Of a stretch of DNA of 64,000 nucleotides, positions 7,750 through 16,887 are shown one piece after another. The stretch's first letter is position 1, and every line of letters starts with the position of its first letter. The position numbers and the translations under genes are program-made. The notes under the pieces are model-generated. The model was given only the letters and a program-made list of their open reading frames with translations, was not told where the DNA came from and ran no database searches. The DNA is from Lentibacillus siamensis (GTDB lineage Bacteria; Bacillota; Bacilli; Bacillales; Amphibacillaceae): positions 1 through 64,000 of the forward strand of contig NZ_BAAADS010000007.1 of assembly GCF_039522605.1 (NCBI RefSeq), in the 5' to 3' direction.

Positions 7750-9129
7750 ATGAACTTGGCCAAACGTAAAACGAAATATGTGTGTCAGGATTGTGGATAT
7801 GAATCCGCAAAATGGATGGGGAAATGTCCCGGATGTGGTAACTGGAACACACTAGTTGAAGAAATAGAAGCATCGACAATGCGAAGCGGACAAACACTTG
7901 GCGGAAACAATAATGCTACCCGTAAGCCGGAAAGCATCACGGCGATTGAAACGGAGGAGGAGCCCCGAATCACGACGTCGATGAAGGAATTCAATCGTGT
8001 TCTCGGTGGCGGGATTGTTCCGGGTTCACTCGCGTTAATCGGGGGCGATCCCGGCATCGGCAAATCAACCCTGCTTTTACAGATTTCATCCCAGCTTGCT
8101 GATAAACAATTGCCGGTGTTGTATATATCAGGTGAAGAATCAACGCGCCAGACAAAGCTTCGTGCAGATAGACTTGGGGTTAAATCGGATTTGTTATATG
8201 TACTTGCGGAAACGAACATGTTGGATATAGCGAACCAGATTAATCAGATAAAGCCATCATTTGTTGTTATTGATTCGATTCAGACGATTTTTCGTGAAGA
8301 AGTAGCCAGCGCTCCAGGCAGTGTCTCACAGGTTCGTGAATGTACGGGCGAATTGATGAAAATAGCCAAAGGGCACGGTATTCCTATTTTTATTGTGGGG
8401 CATGTTACGAAAGAGGGGGCAATTGCCGGGCCAAGGCTGTTGGAACATATGGTGGATGCGGTACTGTACTTTGAAGGCGAACGCCACCATGTTTATCGTA
8501 TTTTGCGCGGCGTCAAGAACCGATTTGGCAGTACACATGAAATGGGTATTTTTGAGATGAAGGAAGAAGGCTTGCGGGAAGTTATGAATCCATCCGAAAT
8601 TTTCCTGGAAGAACGGTCGCAGGGTGCTGCCGGTTCAACAGTTGTGGCATCCATGGAAGGGACAAGACCGGTTCTGGTGGAAATTCAGGCATTAATTTCA
8701 CCGACCAGTTTCGGCAACCCAAGAAGAATGGCGACGGGAATTGATACAAACCGTATTCCACTGCTGATGGCAGTGCTGGAAAAACGAGTTGGACTGATGC
8801 TGCAGAATCAGGATGCTTATATTAAAGTTGCTGGTGGTGTAAAACTGGATGAACCGGCGATCGATCTGGCTGTTGCAGTTAGTATTGCGTCAAGTTTCCG
8901 TGATCAGCCGACAAAGCCGGAAGATATTTTTGTCGGGGAAGTAGGGTTGACCGGTGAAGTAAGGCGTGTTGCACGAATTGAACAACGGGTTCAGGAAGCT
9001 GCCAAACTTGGGTTCAAACGGGTCATTTGCCCGAACAGAAACCTTGGCGGATGGTCAGTGCCGGATTCGGTTCAGGTAATCGGAGTCAACACGGTACAGG
9101 AGGCCTTGGATGTTGGTCTTGAACGCTAA
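7750..9129 (+). CDS. radA: DNA repair protein RadA
   Basis: 459 residues. It has an N-terminal C4 zinc finger (C12, C15, C26, C29), a RecA-like ATPase core with Walker A GGDPGIGKS (98-106), the RadA-specific KNRFG motif (256-260) and a C-terminal Lon-protease-like domain. RadA is a hexameric helicase that drives branch migration in homologous recombination. ATG 7750 follows GGGAAAGG, and TTG 7756 is a possible alternative. A TATAAT at 7722-7727 without a good -35 could mark a local promoter. In B. subtilis disA follows radA, but here yacL follows after 187 bases. Confidence 0.95.
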   Translation: MNLAKRKTKYVCQDCGYESAKWMGKCPGCGNWNTLVEEIEASTMRSGQTLGGNNNATRKPESITAIETEEEPRITTSMKEFNRVLGGGIVPGSLALIGGDPGIGKSTLLLQISSQLADKQLPVLYISGEESTRQTKLRADRLGVKSDLLYVLAETNMLDIANQINQIKPSFVVIDSIQTIFREEVASAPGSVSQVRECTGELMKIAKGHGIPIFIVGHVTKEGAIAGPRLLEHMVDAVLYFEGERHHVYRILRGVKNRFGSTHEMGIFEMKEEGLREVMNPSEIFLEERSQGAAGSTVVASMEGTRPVLVEIQALISPTSFGNPRRMATGIDTNRIPLLMAVLEKRVGLMLQNQDAYIKVAGGVKLDEPAIDLAVAVSIASSFRDQPTKPEDIFVGEVGLTGEVRRVARIEQRVQEAAKLGFKRVICPNRNLGGWSVPDSVQVIGVNTVQEALDVGLER

Positions 9130-9146
9130 ATTGGCAAAATAATAAT

Positions 9147-9175
9147 TTGACATTTTTTGTCGACTGTGTTAAAAT
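9147..9175 (+). promoter_or_regulatory. Sigma-A promoter upstream of yacL
   Basis: TTGACA, a 17-bp spacer and TAAAAT, located just after the radA stop codon. It leaves an AT-rich leader of about 135 bases before the start. Confidence 0.75.
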
Positions 9176-9316
9176 TTTTTGTTTATTAGATTGACTGTTA
9201 ATTATCATTTATGCTATTCTTTAATTGATATTGTAATTTTTTTACACTTTCATATAGTTATTTTAGGAATTATTTTTATTGATAAGGGCAATAATAATAG
9301 ACAGGAGGTGATGGTG

Positions 9317-10423
9317 GTGCTGAAAAAAATAGTATATTTATTTTTTATCATTACCGGAGGAACCATTGGATATTTATATTTGCCGGAAATTGTTAAGTTG
9401 CTTGACTTTACGAATGCCGGCTGGGTAGCGTCGCCTTATTTAGGTACAGTTATAGGCGCAATTATCTTATTTCTTCTTTCATACTGGCTTGCGGATTATA
9501 TCGTAGGGTTTTTAAGATGGATTGAGGACGCACTTATTAAAGTGCCGGCGGCGGATTTGTTTTTTGGAAGTATCGGGCTGATTGTCGGTCTTGTGATTGC
9601 CTATTTGATCAATATTACGCTTCAGGATATCAACATTAAAATTGTTTCACAGCTTTTACCGCTATTTTTAACTATTTTACTAGGTTATTTTGGTTTTCAG
9701 GTCGGTTTCAGACGCAGAGAAGAGTTTGTTAACCTGCTTAACATCAATCGGAAAGAACGGGATAAGCGAAGAGGATCGGATCCTGAGCCTGAACCTGCAC
9801 AGCAGGAACATCAGCCAAAAGCTAAGATTCTCGATACAAGTGTTATTATTGACGGAAGAATCGCGGACATCTGTCAGACTAACTTTTTAGAAGGTACAAT
9901 TGTTATTCCGCAGTTTGTCCTTGGTGAACTGCAGCATATTGCTGATTCGTCTGATGTGCTGAAACGGAATCGCGGGCGCCGAGGCTTGGATATTCTGAAT
10001 CGAATTCAAAAAGAATTGCCGGTGAAGGTTGAAATTTACGAAGGTGATTTTGAAGAAATTCATGAAGTGGACAGTAAATTGATTAAATTGGCAAAGGTCA
10101 TTGACGGAATCGTTGTAACGAACGACTTTAACCTGAATAAGGTATGTGATCTTCAAGGTGTTAGTGTACTGAACATTAATGATCTTGCCAATGCGGTCAA
10201 GCCGGTTGTACTGCCTGGTGAAGAGCTGGTCGTGCAAGTAATTAAAGATGGTAAAGAACAGAATCAGGGTGTTGCATACCTGGATGATGGCACGATGATT
10301 GTCGTGGAAGAAGGGCGCGAATATATCGGAAAAACAATTGAAGTTCTTATTACCAGTGTACTGCAGACCTCAGCTGGCCGTATGATTTTTGCAAAACCAA
10401 AATTACTTGAAAAAGCACTCTAA
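9317..10423 (+). CDS. yacL: PIN/TRAM-domain membrane protein YacL
   Basis: About 368 residues. Four hydrophobic helices occupy the first ~120 residues. A PIN-fold nuclease-like domain begins with KILDTSVIIDGRIADIC near residue 170-190 and includes further conserved acidic residues (IVVTNDFNLN). A C-terminal TRAM domain starts near VLPGEELVVQV. The RNA target is unknown. Several in-frame starts follow AGGAGGTG (ATG 9311, GTG 9314, GTG 9317); GTG 9317 gives the family's M-L-K-x-I-V beginning with good spacing. ispD and ispF, usual downstream neighbours, are absent. Confidence 0.88.
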   Translation: MLKKIVYLFFIITGGTIGYLYLPEIVKLLDFTNAGWVASPYLGTVIGAIILFLLSYWLADYIVGFLRWIEDALIKVPAADLFFGSIGLIVGLVIAYLINITLQDINIKIVSQLLPLFLTILLGYFGFQVGFRRREEFVNLLNINRKERDKRRGSDPEPEPAQQEHQPKAKILDTSVIIDGRIADICQTNFLEGTIVIPQFVLGELQHIADSSDVLKRNRGRRGLDILNRIQKELPVKVEIYEGDFEEIHEVDSKLIKLAKVIDGIVVTNDFNLNKVCDLQGVSVLNINDLANAVKPVVLPGEELVVQVIKDGKEQNQGVAYLDDGTMIVVEEGREYIGKTIEVLITSVLQTSAGRMIFAKPKLLEKAL

Positions 10424-10447
10424 AAAAGGTATAACTTATAGAGGGTG

Positions 10448-10480
10448 GAAAAGTGATAACCTATTGTGTTATCACTTTTC
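10448..10480. terminator. Perfect 13-bp palindrome between yacL and gltX
   Basis: GAAAAGTGATAAC and GTTATCACTTTTC pair perfectly around a seven-base loop. The 3' arm ends in TTTTC rather than a long T run, so termination may be partial. It sits where ispD-ispF would lie in B. subtilis. Confidence 0.65.
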
Positions 10481-10540
10481 CTGTATATGAAAAAATAGTA
10501 ATCCATGATTAACCAGGTTTCAATAGAAAGGAGAACCTTT

Positions 10541-12010
10541 ATGACTGATCAGGTTCGTGTTCGGTATGCGCCAAGCCCGACAGGTAATTTGCATATAGGG
10601 AATGCGCGTACAGCACTGTTTAATTATTTATATGCGAAACATTTTGATGGCAAATTTATTATTCGTATTGAGGATACGGATGCGAAACGCAATATAGCCG
10701 GCGGAGAGGAAAGTCAGCTTAAATATTTAAAATGGCTTGGAATTGAATGGGATGAAGGTGCTGATCTTGGCGGGTCGTACGGACCATACCGCCAGATGGA
10801 ACGGCTCGATATCTATCAGCAATATGTTGATGAGTTGCTGGAGAGAGGCCATGCCTATAAGTGTTACATGACGGAGGATGAGCTGGAGAAAGAACGTGAG
10901 GAACAGCGTGCAAGAGGGGAAGTTCCAAAGTATTCCGGTGCACACAGAAACTTGACTGAGGAGCAGATTGCGCAATTTGAAGCGGAAGGCCGTAAACCAA
11001 GTATCCGGATTCGCGTGCCTGAAAATAAGTCATACACGTTTAACGATATTGTCCGCGGGGATATTACGTTTGAATCAAGTGATTTCGGAGACTGGGTAAT
11101 TGTGAAGAAGAATGGTACACCGACATACAATTTTGCGGTTTCCATTGATGATCATCTGATGGAAATTACGCATGTGCTGCGCGGTGAGGAGCATATTTCC
11201 AACACACCGAAACAAATGATGATTTATGATGCTTTCGGATGGGAAGCACCATCTTTCGGCCACATGACCCTGATTCTGAACGAAGAACGCAAAAAGCTGA
11301 GTAAGCGGGATGAGCATATTCTGCAATTTATTGAACAGTACAGAGACTTGGGGTATTTACCTGAGGCACTATTCAATTTCATTACACTGCTGGGCTGGTC
11401 ACCAGTTGGCGAAGAAGAGATTTTCAGCCAGGACAAGCTGATTGAGATATTTGATCCGGAACGTCTATCCACGTCAGCAGCAATTTTTGATAAAAATAAA
11501 CTGAAGTGGATGAACAACGAATATATTAAAGCTGCTGATACTGAACGCATGGTTGGTTTGGCGATGCCGCATCTGATCAAAGCAGGCAAATTGCCGGAAA
11601 ATATGGATGAACAGACAAAAGAATGGGCGGAAAATGTGATTGCCCTGTATAAAGAACAGTTGCGTTACGGTGCGGAAATTGTCGAATTGACTGAACTGTT
11701 CTTCCAGGATTCCATCCATTATGATGAAGATGCCATGAATGTACTGAATGAAGAACAGGTTCCGGAAGTGCTGCAGGTGTTTGCCGATAAACTGATTCAT
11801 CTGGATGACTTTAACAAAGATGCGATTAAAGCAGAAATAAAGGCAACACAAAAGGAAACCGGTCATCGCGGCAAAAAGCTGTTTATGCCGATTCGTGTGG
11901 CAACAACCGGCCAAACGCATGGTCCGGAGCTTCCATTGGCAATCGAACTGCTTGGAAAAGACGTTATTTTAAAACGGCTGGATGCCCTGTTGAAAAAGCT
12001 TGGAGCTTAA
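10541..12010 (+). CDS. gltX: Glutamate-tRNA ligase
   Basis: 489 residues. A class I aminoacyl-tRNA synthetase with HIGN (18-21) as the HIGH motif and KLSKR (252-256) as the KMSKS motif. It charges tRNA-Glu and, in Bacillaceae, also mischarges tRNA-Gln for the GatCAB transamidation route. The ATG at 10541 follows AAAGGAG. An in-frame upstream ATG at 10505 lacks a site and family similarity. A leader and T-box separate it from cysE. Confidence 0.96.
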   Translation: MTDQVRVRYAPSPTGNLHIGNARTALFNYLYAKHFDGKFIIRIEDTDAKRNIAGGEESQLKYLKWLGIEWDEGADLGGSYGPYRQMERLDIYQQYVDELLERGHAYKCYMTEDELEKEREEQRARGEVPKYSGAHRNLTEEQIAQFEAEGRKPSIRIRVPENKSYTFNDIVRGDITFESSDFGDWVIVKKNGTPTYNFAVSIDDHLMEITHVLRGEEHISNTPKQMMIYDAFGWEAPSFGHMTLILNEERKKLSKRDEHILQFIEQYRDLGYLPEALFNFITLLGWSPVGEEEIFSQDKLIEIFDPERLSTSAAIFDKNKLKWMNNEYIKAADTERMVGLAMPHLIKAGKLPENMDEQTKEWAENVIALYKEQLRYGAEIVELTELFFQDSIHYDEDAMNVLNEEQVPEVLQVFADKLIHLDDFNKDAIKAEIKATQKETGHRGKKLFMPIRVATTGQTHGPELPLAIELLGKDVILKRLDALLKKLGA

Positions 12011-12048
12011 ATAATTCACAACAGCAGTAAAGTGTAATATAGTAATAA

Positions 12049-12280
12049 TACAATATGGAGCGTTGAAAAGGAGAAGTAGAAAATAATTCGCTTATCCAGA
12101 GAGAATCACCTAGGCTGTGAGTGATTTTAAGCAATATTTTCGAAATGCACCTTTGAGCCCGTAACTGGCGGCTCCCTGCCGTTATCAGGGAACAAGTTGG
12201 GAGAAGTTTAATTTCTTCAAACAGAGTGGAACCGCGCCAAAGCGTCTCTGTGTAGTGCATACACAGGGGCGCTTTTTCTA
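12049..12280 (+). promoter_or_regulatory. Cysteine T-box leader of cysE-cysS
   Basis: The T-box core AGAGTGGAACCGCG lies at 12223-12236. It is followed by a terminator stem AGCGTCTCTGTGT/ACACAGGGGCGCT (12241-12273) and TTTTT. In Stem I a candidate specifier TGC (Cys) is seen at 12146-12148 in GAAATGCACC. The AGTAGAAA and AGAGAATC-type segments of Stem I precede it. Uncharged tRNA-Cys would favour the antiterminator and allow transcription of cysE and cysS. A TACAAT -10-like element at 12049-12054 may be its promoter, but no good -35 is visible. Confidence 0.9.
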
Positions 12281-12307
12281 ACGTCTAATCAAGAGGAGGA
12301 TACCGTC

Positions 12308-12976
12308 ATGGGGTTTTTCAAAAGATTAAAAGAGGATATGGATGTAGTGTTTGAACAGGATCCGGCCGCACGGACTTATTTTGAAGTATGCCTTACTTAT
12401 TCTGGGTTACATGCTATCTGGACTCATCGAATCGCTCATTTTTTCTTTAATCGACGGCTGTTTTTTATTGCCCGTGCCATTTCACAAATAAGCAGATTTT
12501 TCACTGGAATTGAGATTCATCCGGGTGCGGTGATCGGACGAAGGTTTTTTATCGATCATGGCATGGGTGTTGTTATTGGGGAAACGTGTGAGATTGGTGA
12601 TAATGTAACTGTATTTCAGGGAGTCACGCTGGGAGGCACCGGCAAAGAAAAGGGAAAGCGTCATCCTACCATAAAGAACAATGCGATGATATCAACCGGC
12701 GCAAAAATATTGGGCTCTATTACAATTGGAGAAAGCTCCAAAGTAGGCGGCGGATCCGTTGTATTGAAGGATGTGCCGGATCATTCAACTGTTGTTGGTG
12801 TACCGGGGCGTATTGTCGTCCAGAATGGTGAGAAGGTACGGAAAAACCTGGATCATCACAAATTGCCAGATCCTGTTTCAGACCGGTGTGATCACCTGCA
12901 AAAAGAAATCGATGAATTGAAAAAAGAAATTGCTGAACTGAAGGAAGGGAAAATACATGCCGATAACCATTTATAA
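12308..12976 (+). CDS. cysE: Serine O-acetyltransferase
   Basis: 222 residues. The C-terminal half is a left-handed beta-helix of hexapeptide repeats (IHPGAVIG, IDHGMGVVIGE, VGVPGRIV) with the catalytic His of IDHG and the conserved LGGTGKEKGKRHP segment. It converts serine and acetyl-CoA to O-acetylserine, the first step of cysteine synthesis. A charged helical tail (EIDELKKEIAEL) ends the protein. The start ATG follows AAGAGGAGG. It lies behind a cysteine T-box, and its 3' end overlaps cysS by 20 bases, so supply and charging of cysteine are co-controlled. Confidence 0.95.
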   Translation: MGFFKRLKEDMDVVFEQDPAARTYFEVCLTYSGLHAIWTHRIAHFFFNRRLFFIARAISQISRFFTGIEIHPGAVIGRRFFIDHGMGVVIGETCEIGDNVTVFQGVTLGGTGKEKGKRHPTIKNNAMISTGAKILGSITIGESSKVGGGSVVLKDVPDHSTVVGVPGRIVVQNGEKVRKNLDHHKLPDPVSDRCDHLQKEIDELKKEIAELKEGKIHADNHL

Positions 12977-14369
12977 TACGTTAACACGTGAGAAAGAAAC
13001 GTTTCAGCCGCTTGAAGAAGGAAAAGTAAGCATGTATGTATGCGGTCCAACCGTATACAATTATATTCATATTGGGAACGCCCGGCCGGCGATCGTGTTT
13101 GACACGGTCAGAAGGTATCTGGAGTATAAGGGCTATGATGTGGACTATGTATTAAACTTTACGGATGTTGATGACAAAATCATTAAAGCAGCCAATGAAC
13201 TTGGTGATGAGGTGCCGGATGTGGCTAATCGTTTTATTGATGCATATTTGGAGGATATTGGCGCCTTGGGTGTCAAAGAAGCTACGTATAATCCGCGTGT
13301 AACGGAAACAATGGATGATATTTTGACATTCATCACATCGTTGATTGAAAAAGGTCATGCGTATGAAGTTAATGGGGATGTTTATTTTAAGCCCCGCTCC
13401 TTTGACGGATACGGAAAATTATCACACCAGTCGATTAATGAATTGCGTTCAGGTGCACGGATTCAGGTTGGAGAACAAAAGGAAGATCCACTTGACTTTG
13501 CACTGTGGAAAAAGGCCAAGGAAAATGAAATCGCCTGGGACTCACCGTGGGGGCAAGGCCGCCCTGGCTGGCACATTGAATGCTCCGCCATGGCCAAAAA
13601 ATATCTCGGAGAAACCATTGATATTCATGCTGGAGGACAGGATTTGACATTTCCGCACCACGAAAATGAAATAGCGCAATCGGAAGCGATGACAGGAAGG
13701 CCGTTTGCCAATTACTGGATGCATAATGGGTATATAAATATTGATAATGAAAAAATGTCCAAATCACTCGGCAATTTCGTGCTGACACGTGATATCATCC
13801 GGCAGCACGATCCGAAAGCGGTCCGGTTCTTCATGCTGAGCGTACATTATCACAACCCTATAAATTTCACCGAAGAATTGCTGGAAGGTGCAAAAAATAG
13901 TCTTGGCCGGATTGAGACGGCTTATTTTAACCTGGGCCATCGCAAAGAATCAAGCATGAATATGGATAAGGATGCAGATAAATGGCTGGAGAAAATCAGC
14001 GGGCTGAAAGCGCAATTTGAAAAAGCGATGGACGATGATTTCAATACGGCAAATGCGATTTCAGTTTTGTTTGATGTAACAAAAGAGGCCAATGTTTATT
14101 TGCAGGGAGAGCATACTTCAGAACAGGTTATTGATGCATTTCGCAACAGGATTGACGAACAGCTTGATGTATTGGGGATTACGATTTCCGAGACGGAAGA
14201 GCTGCTTGATGACGATGTTGAAGGGCTGCTTCAGGAACGTGAAGAAGCGAGAAGAAATCGTGACTTCGGCCGGGCAGATGAAATAAGAGATCAGCTAAAA
14301 GACCAGGGTATTATTCTGGAAGATACGCCACAGGGAACAAGGTGGAAAAGAGGCGGCAATGAGTCTTGA
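12957..14369 (+). CDS. cysS: Cysteine-tRNA ligase
   Basis: 470 residues. Class I synthetase: zinc-binding Cys29, HIGN at 38-41, and KMSKS at 266-270. The second half carries the DALR and C-terminal tRNA-binding regions. The start ATG 12957 lies inside cysE after AAGGAAGGG. It overlaps mrnC by 11 bases. Expression follows the upstream T-box. Confidence 0.96.
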   Translation: MPITIYNTLTREKETFQPLEEGKVSMYVCGPTVYNYIHIGNARPAIVFDTVRRYLEYKGYDVDYVLNFTDVDDKIIKAANELGDEVPDVANRFIDAYLEDIGALGVKEATYNPRVTETMDDILTFITSLIEKGHAYEVNGDVYFKPRSFDGYGKLSHQSINELRSGARIQVGEQKEDPLDFALWKKAKENEIAWDSPWGQGRPGWHIECSAMAKKYLGETIDIHAGGQDLTFPHHENEIAQSEAMTGRPFANYWMHNGYINIDNEKMSKSLGNFVLTRDIIRQHDPKAVRFFMLSVHYHNPINFTEELLEGAKNSLGRIETAYFNLGHRKESSMNMDKDADKWLEKISGLKAQFEKAMDDDFNTANAISVLFDVTKEANVYLQGEHTSEQVIDAFRNRIDEQLDVLGITISETEELLDDDVEGLLQEREEARRNRDFGRADEIRDQLKDQGIILEDTPQGTRWKRGGNES

Positions 14370-14757
14370 TGTGAAACAAATGAAGAGTCTGGCCTTGGCT
14401 TATATGGGTGATGCAATCTATGAGGTGCACGTTCGGGAGCATTTATTACGGTCTGGTAAAGTAAAACCTAATCAGCTGCACCGTTCGGCAATCACTTTCG
14501 TCTCAGCCAAGGCACAGGCAGCTGTCATTCTGCACTGGCTGGAACACAATTCTCTGTCAGAAGAAGAAGAAAAAGTGGTATCCAGAGGACGAAATGCCAA
14601 GTCAGGAACCATTCCAAAGAACACTGATGTACAGACGTATCGCTACAGCACGGCATTTGAGGCATTAATCGGATACCACTATCTACTGGATAATGAAACC
14701 CGTTTGAAAGAACTTACAGAATGGGCGATACAGTTTGCAGAAGGGAGGAACGACTAA
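14359..14757 (+). CDS. mrnC: Mini-ribonuclease III
   Basis: 132 residues, consisting only of an RNase III catalytic domain without the dsRNA-binding domain. ALAYMGDAIYEVHVRE near residue 12-27 carries the signature Asp18. Mini-III matures 23S rRNA ends in Bacillus. The start overlaps cysS, and rlmB follows one base after the stop, so the genes are tightly coupled. Confidence 0.93.
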   Translation: MSLDVKQMKSLALAYMGDAIYEVHVREHLLRSGKVKPNQLHRSAITFVSAKAQAAVILHWLEHNSLSEEEEKVVSRGRNAKSGTIPKNTDVQTYRYSTAFEALIGYHYLLDNETRLKELTEWAIQFAEGRND

Positions 14758-14758
14758 A

Positions 14759-15508
14759 ATGGATCAGGAATTAATTATCGGTAAAAATCCGGTCATCGAA
14801 GCATTGCAATCTGGCAGATCGGTGAACAAAGTCATGGTATCAAAACAAATAAATAATCAGGCTTTCAGCAGACTGCAGCAGCTCAGTAAAGAAGCGGGTA
14901 CCATCGTACAGAAGGTTCCCAAAAATAAATTGGACCAGCTTGCGGACGGGAATCATCAGGGTGTGGCCGCATATGTTGCCTCCTATCAATATGCCTCGTT
15001 GGAAGACTTATACCAAAGGGCAGACGAAAAGGGAGAGGCAGCTTTCTTCATCATTTTGGACGAACTGGAAGACCCGCACAATTTGGGATCCATTTTACGC
15101 ACTGCTGATGCCACCGGGGCACACGGGGTTATTATTCCGAAACGACGGTCGGTTGGTCTGACTGCAACCGTTGCAAAAACTGCTGCAGGAGCGCTGGAAC
15201 ATATTCCTGTCACCCGTGTTACCAATATTGCCGCCACGATTAAGGAGTTGAAAAAGAATAATATTTGGGTAGTTGGCACCGAGGCGGAAGGAACGCAGGA
15301 TTACCGTATGCTGGATGGTCACTTGCCGGTTGCATTGGTTGTCGGAAATGAAGGAAAAGGAATAAGCCGGCTTGTTAAGGAATCGTGCGACTGGACGGTA
15401 AGCCTTCCAATGCGTGGACATGTATCCTCCCTGAATGCGTCCGTGGCATGCAGTCTTTTATTATATGAAGTGTATCGTAGAAGGTTTCCGGCAGGTAATG
15501 GATCATGA
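14759..15508 (+). CDS. rlmB: 23S rRNA 2'-O-ribose methyltransferase (RlmB/TrmH family)
   Basis: 249 residues, equal to B. subtilis YacO. An N-terminal substrate-binding domain is followed by the SPOUT knotted domain. The three SPOUT motifs are visible: DPHNLGSILRTADATGA (I), VVGNEGKGISRLV (II) and LPMRGHVSSLNASVA (III). It probably methylates a ribose in 23S rRNA domain V. The ATG at 14759 follows AAGGGAGG, and an upstream TTG is in frame but less likely. It ends with an ATGA overlap with rae1. Confidence 0.92.
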   Translation: MDQELIIGKNPVIEALQSGRSVNKVMVSKQINNQAFSRLQQLSKEAGTIVQKVPKNKLDQLADGNHQGVAAYVASYQYASLEDLYQRADEKGEAAFFIILDELEDPHNLGSILRTADATGAHGVIIPKRRSVGLTATVAKTAAGALEHIPVTRVTNIAATIKELKKNNIWVVGTEAEGTQDYRMLDGHLPVALVVGNEGKGISRLVKESCDWTVSLPMRGHVSSLNASVACSLLLYEVYRRRFPAGNGS

Positions 15509-16014
15509 AAAATATTGTAGTTGTGGACGGCTATAATATTATTGGCGACTGGGAGGAACTGAAAAGACTGAAGGAAAAGGATATCGGCCAGGCACGCGAC
15601 CGTTTAATTGAATTGCTCGCGGATTACCAGGCATACTCTGGTGCCAGAGTGATTGTTGTTTTTGATGCCTATTATGTAAAAGGGATTGAGAGCAAATGGG
15701 AATCGTACAAAATTGAAATCATTTTCACCCGTGAGAACGAAACCGCTGATGAATGCATTGAGAAGCTTGTTAAAGAGCTGAAAAATGTTCAGAACCAGGT
15801 GTATGTTGCTACCTCGGACTTTGCGGAACAACGGACCATATTCGGTCGTGGAGCACTGCGAAAGTCAGCACGGGAATTATTTATTGAATTGAAGGATATC
15901 GAAAGAGAAATAGAGATAAGGATAGATGAACATAGCAAGGATCGCCCGCATATTAAAATACCACTGAAAAAGGAGGTACGGGAAAAGTTTGAAAAATGGA
16001 GGCGTGGAAACTAG
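15505..16014 (+). CDS. rae1: Ribosome-associated endonuclease Rae1 (NYN domain)
   Basis: 169 residues, orthologous to B. subtilis YacP. The NYN/PIN-like fold starts with VVDGYNIIGDW (residues 5-15); conserved acids continue in VVFDAYYVKG and VATSDFAEQR. Rae1 cleaves mRNA in the ribosomal A site. It is translationally coupled to rlmB through ATGA. sigH follows behind its own promoter. Confidence 0.92.
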   Translation: MKNIVVVDGYNIIGDWEELKRLKEKDIGQARDRLIELLADYQAYSGARVIVVFDAYYVKGIESKWESYKIEIIFTRENETADECIEKLVKELKNVQNQVYVATSDFAEQRTIFGRGALRKSARELFIELKDIEREIEIRIDEHSKDRPHIKIPLKKEVREKFEKWRRGN

Positions 16015-16097
16015 TGATTCACTATCTTGTCAGTAGAGGGAGGCCGACTAAAACTGATTTTTTCAGCCAATTCACTTCCCCCTTTTGCAGGGGCATA

Positions 16098-16127
16098 TTG
16101 ACGATAATGAAGCGCTTACTGTATAAT
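16098..16127 (+). promoter_or_regulatory. Sigma-A promoter of sigH
   Basis: TTGACG at 16098-16103 and TATAAT at 16122-16127 are separated by 18 bp. The start codon is 40 bp further on. It matches the sigma-A control of spo0H in B. subtilis; AbrB sites cannot be recognised by eye. Confidence 0.7.
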
Positions 16128-16166
16128 ACGTTTATGTTGACAGCATTAGTCGGGAGGTCATTCTTG

Positions 16167-16817
16167 GTGAGTGTCAAGCTAATAGAGTCAAATAGTCAGA
16201 GTTTGCAAATGCTTGGTGATGATGAGGTTATTCGGTTGATTCATCATGGAAATAGTCAGGCGCTTGATTTTCTGATAACCAAATACTTAAGTTTTGTACG
16301 TGCAAAATCCAGAACCTACTTCATCATTGGTGCTGATCAGGAGGACATTGTTCAGGAGGGGATGATAGGGCTGTATAAAGCAATTCGTGACTTTGACGGG
16401 GACAAGCTCTCATCTTTCAGGGCCTTTGCTGAACTATGTGTCACCCGACAGATTATTACCGCCATCAAAACTGCTACAAGACAAAAACACATTCCACTTA
16501 ATTCATATGTTTCACTGGACAAGCCAATATTTGATGAAGAATCCGACCGGACGCTGCTGGATGTAATCGCCGGATCAAAATCCATTGACCCGCAGGATTT
16601 GCTCGTAAATCGGGAGAACATGGGACATATGGAAGGAAAATTATCTGAATTATTAAGCGAGTTGGAAAAGAAAGTACTGCATTTATATTTGGATGGACAA
16701 ACCTACCAGGAGATTTCTGTTGAATTAAATCGTCATGAAAAATCCATTGATAACGCACTTCAACGCGTTAAACGTAAACTGGAACAACTGATTGAGACAA
16801 ATGAAGTCACGATTTGA
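16167..16817 (+). CDS. sigH: RNA polymerase sigma-H factor
   Basis: 216 residues. A sigma-70 family protein with region 2 (ADQEDIVQEGMIGLYKAIRDF about residues 54-75, then the DNA-melting segment with FRAFAELCVTRQI) and region 4 with a helix-turn-helix (YQEISVELNRHEKSIDNALQRVKRKLEQ). Sigma-H governs the transition to stationary phase and early sporulation. GTG 16167 lies nine bases after GGGAGG; TTG 16164 is an alternative. A longer upstream frame lacks similarity and covers the promoter. Confidence 0.95.
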   Translation: MSVKLIESNSQSLQMLGDDEVIRLIHHGNSQALDFLITKYLSFVRAKSRTYFIIGADQEDIVQEGMIGLYKAIRDFDGDKLSSFRAFAELCVTRQIITAIKTATRQKHIPLNSYVSLDKPIFDEESDRTLLDVIAGSKSIDPQDLLVNRENMGHMEGKLSELLSELEKKVLHLYLDGQTYQEISVELNRHEKSIDNALQRVKRKLEQLIETNEVTI

Positions 16818-16853
16818 CATTCCATTGACACAATATACTAACCATGCTACATT
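16813..16853 (+). promoter_or_regulatory. Overlapping sigma-A promoters for rpmG-secE
   Basis: Two arrangements are visible: TTGACA (16813-16818) with TACTAA (16836-16841), and TTGACA (16825-16830) with TACATT (16848-16853), both with 17-bp spacers. They start inside the last codons of sigH. Confidence 0.6.
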
Positions 16854-16887
16854 TATATAAGTGAAAACCCTTTAATGGGGTGATTTA

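Noticed and set aside
15996..16166. N-terminal extension of SigH
   Set aside because: The extension contains the sigH promoter and lacks similarity. GTG 16167 matches the family length and has a good ribosome binding site.
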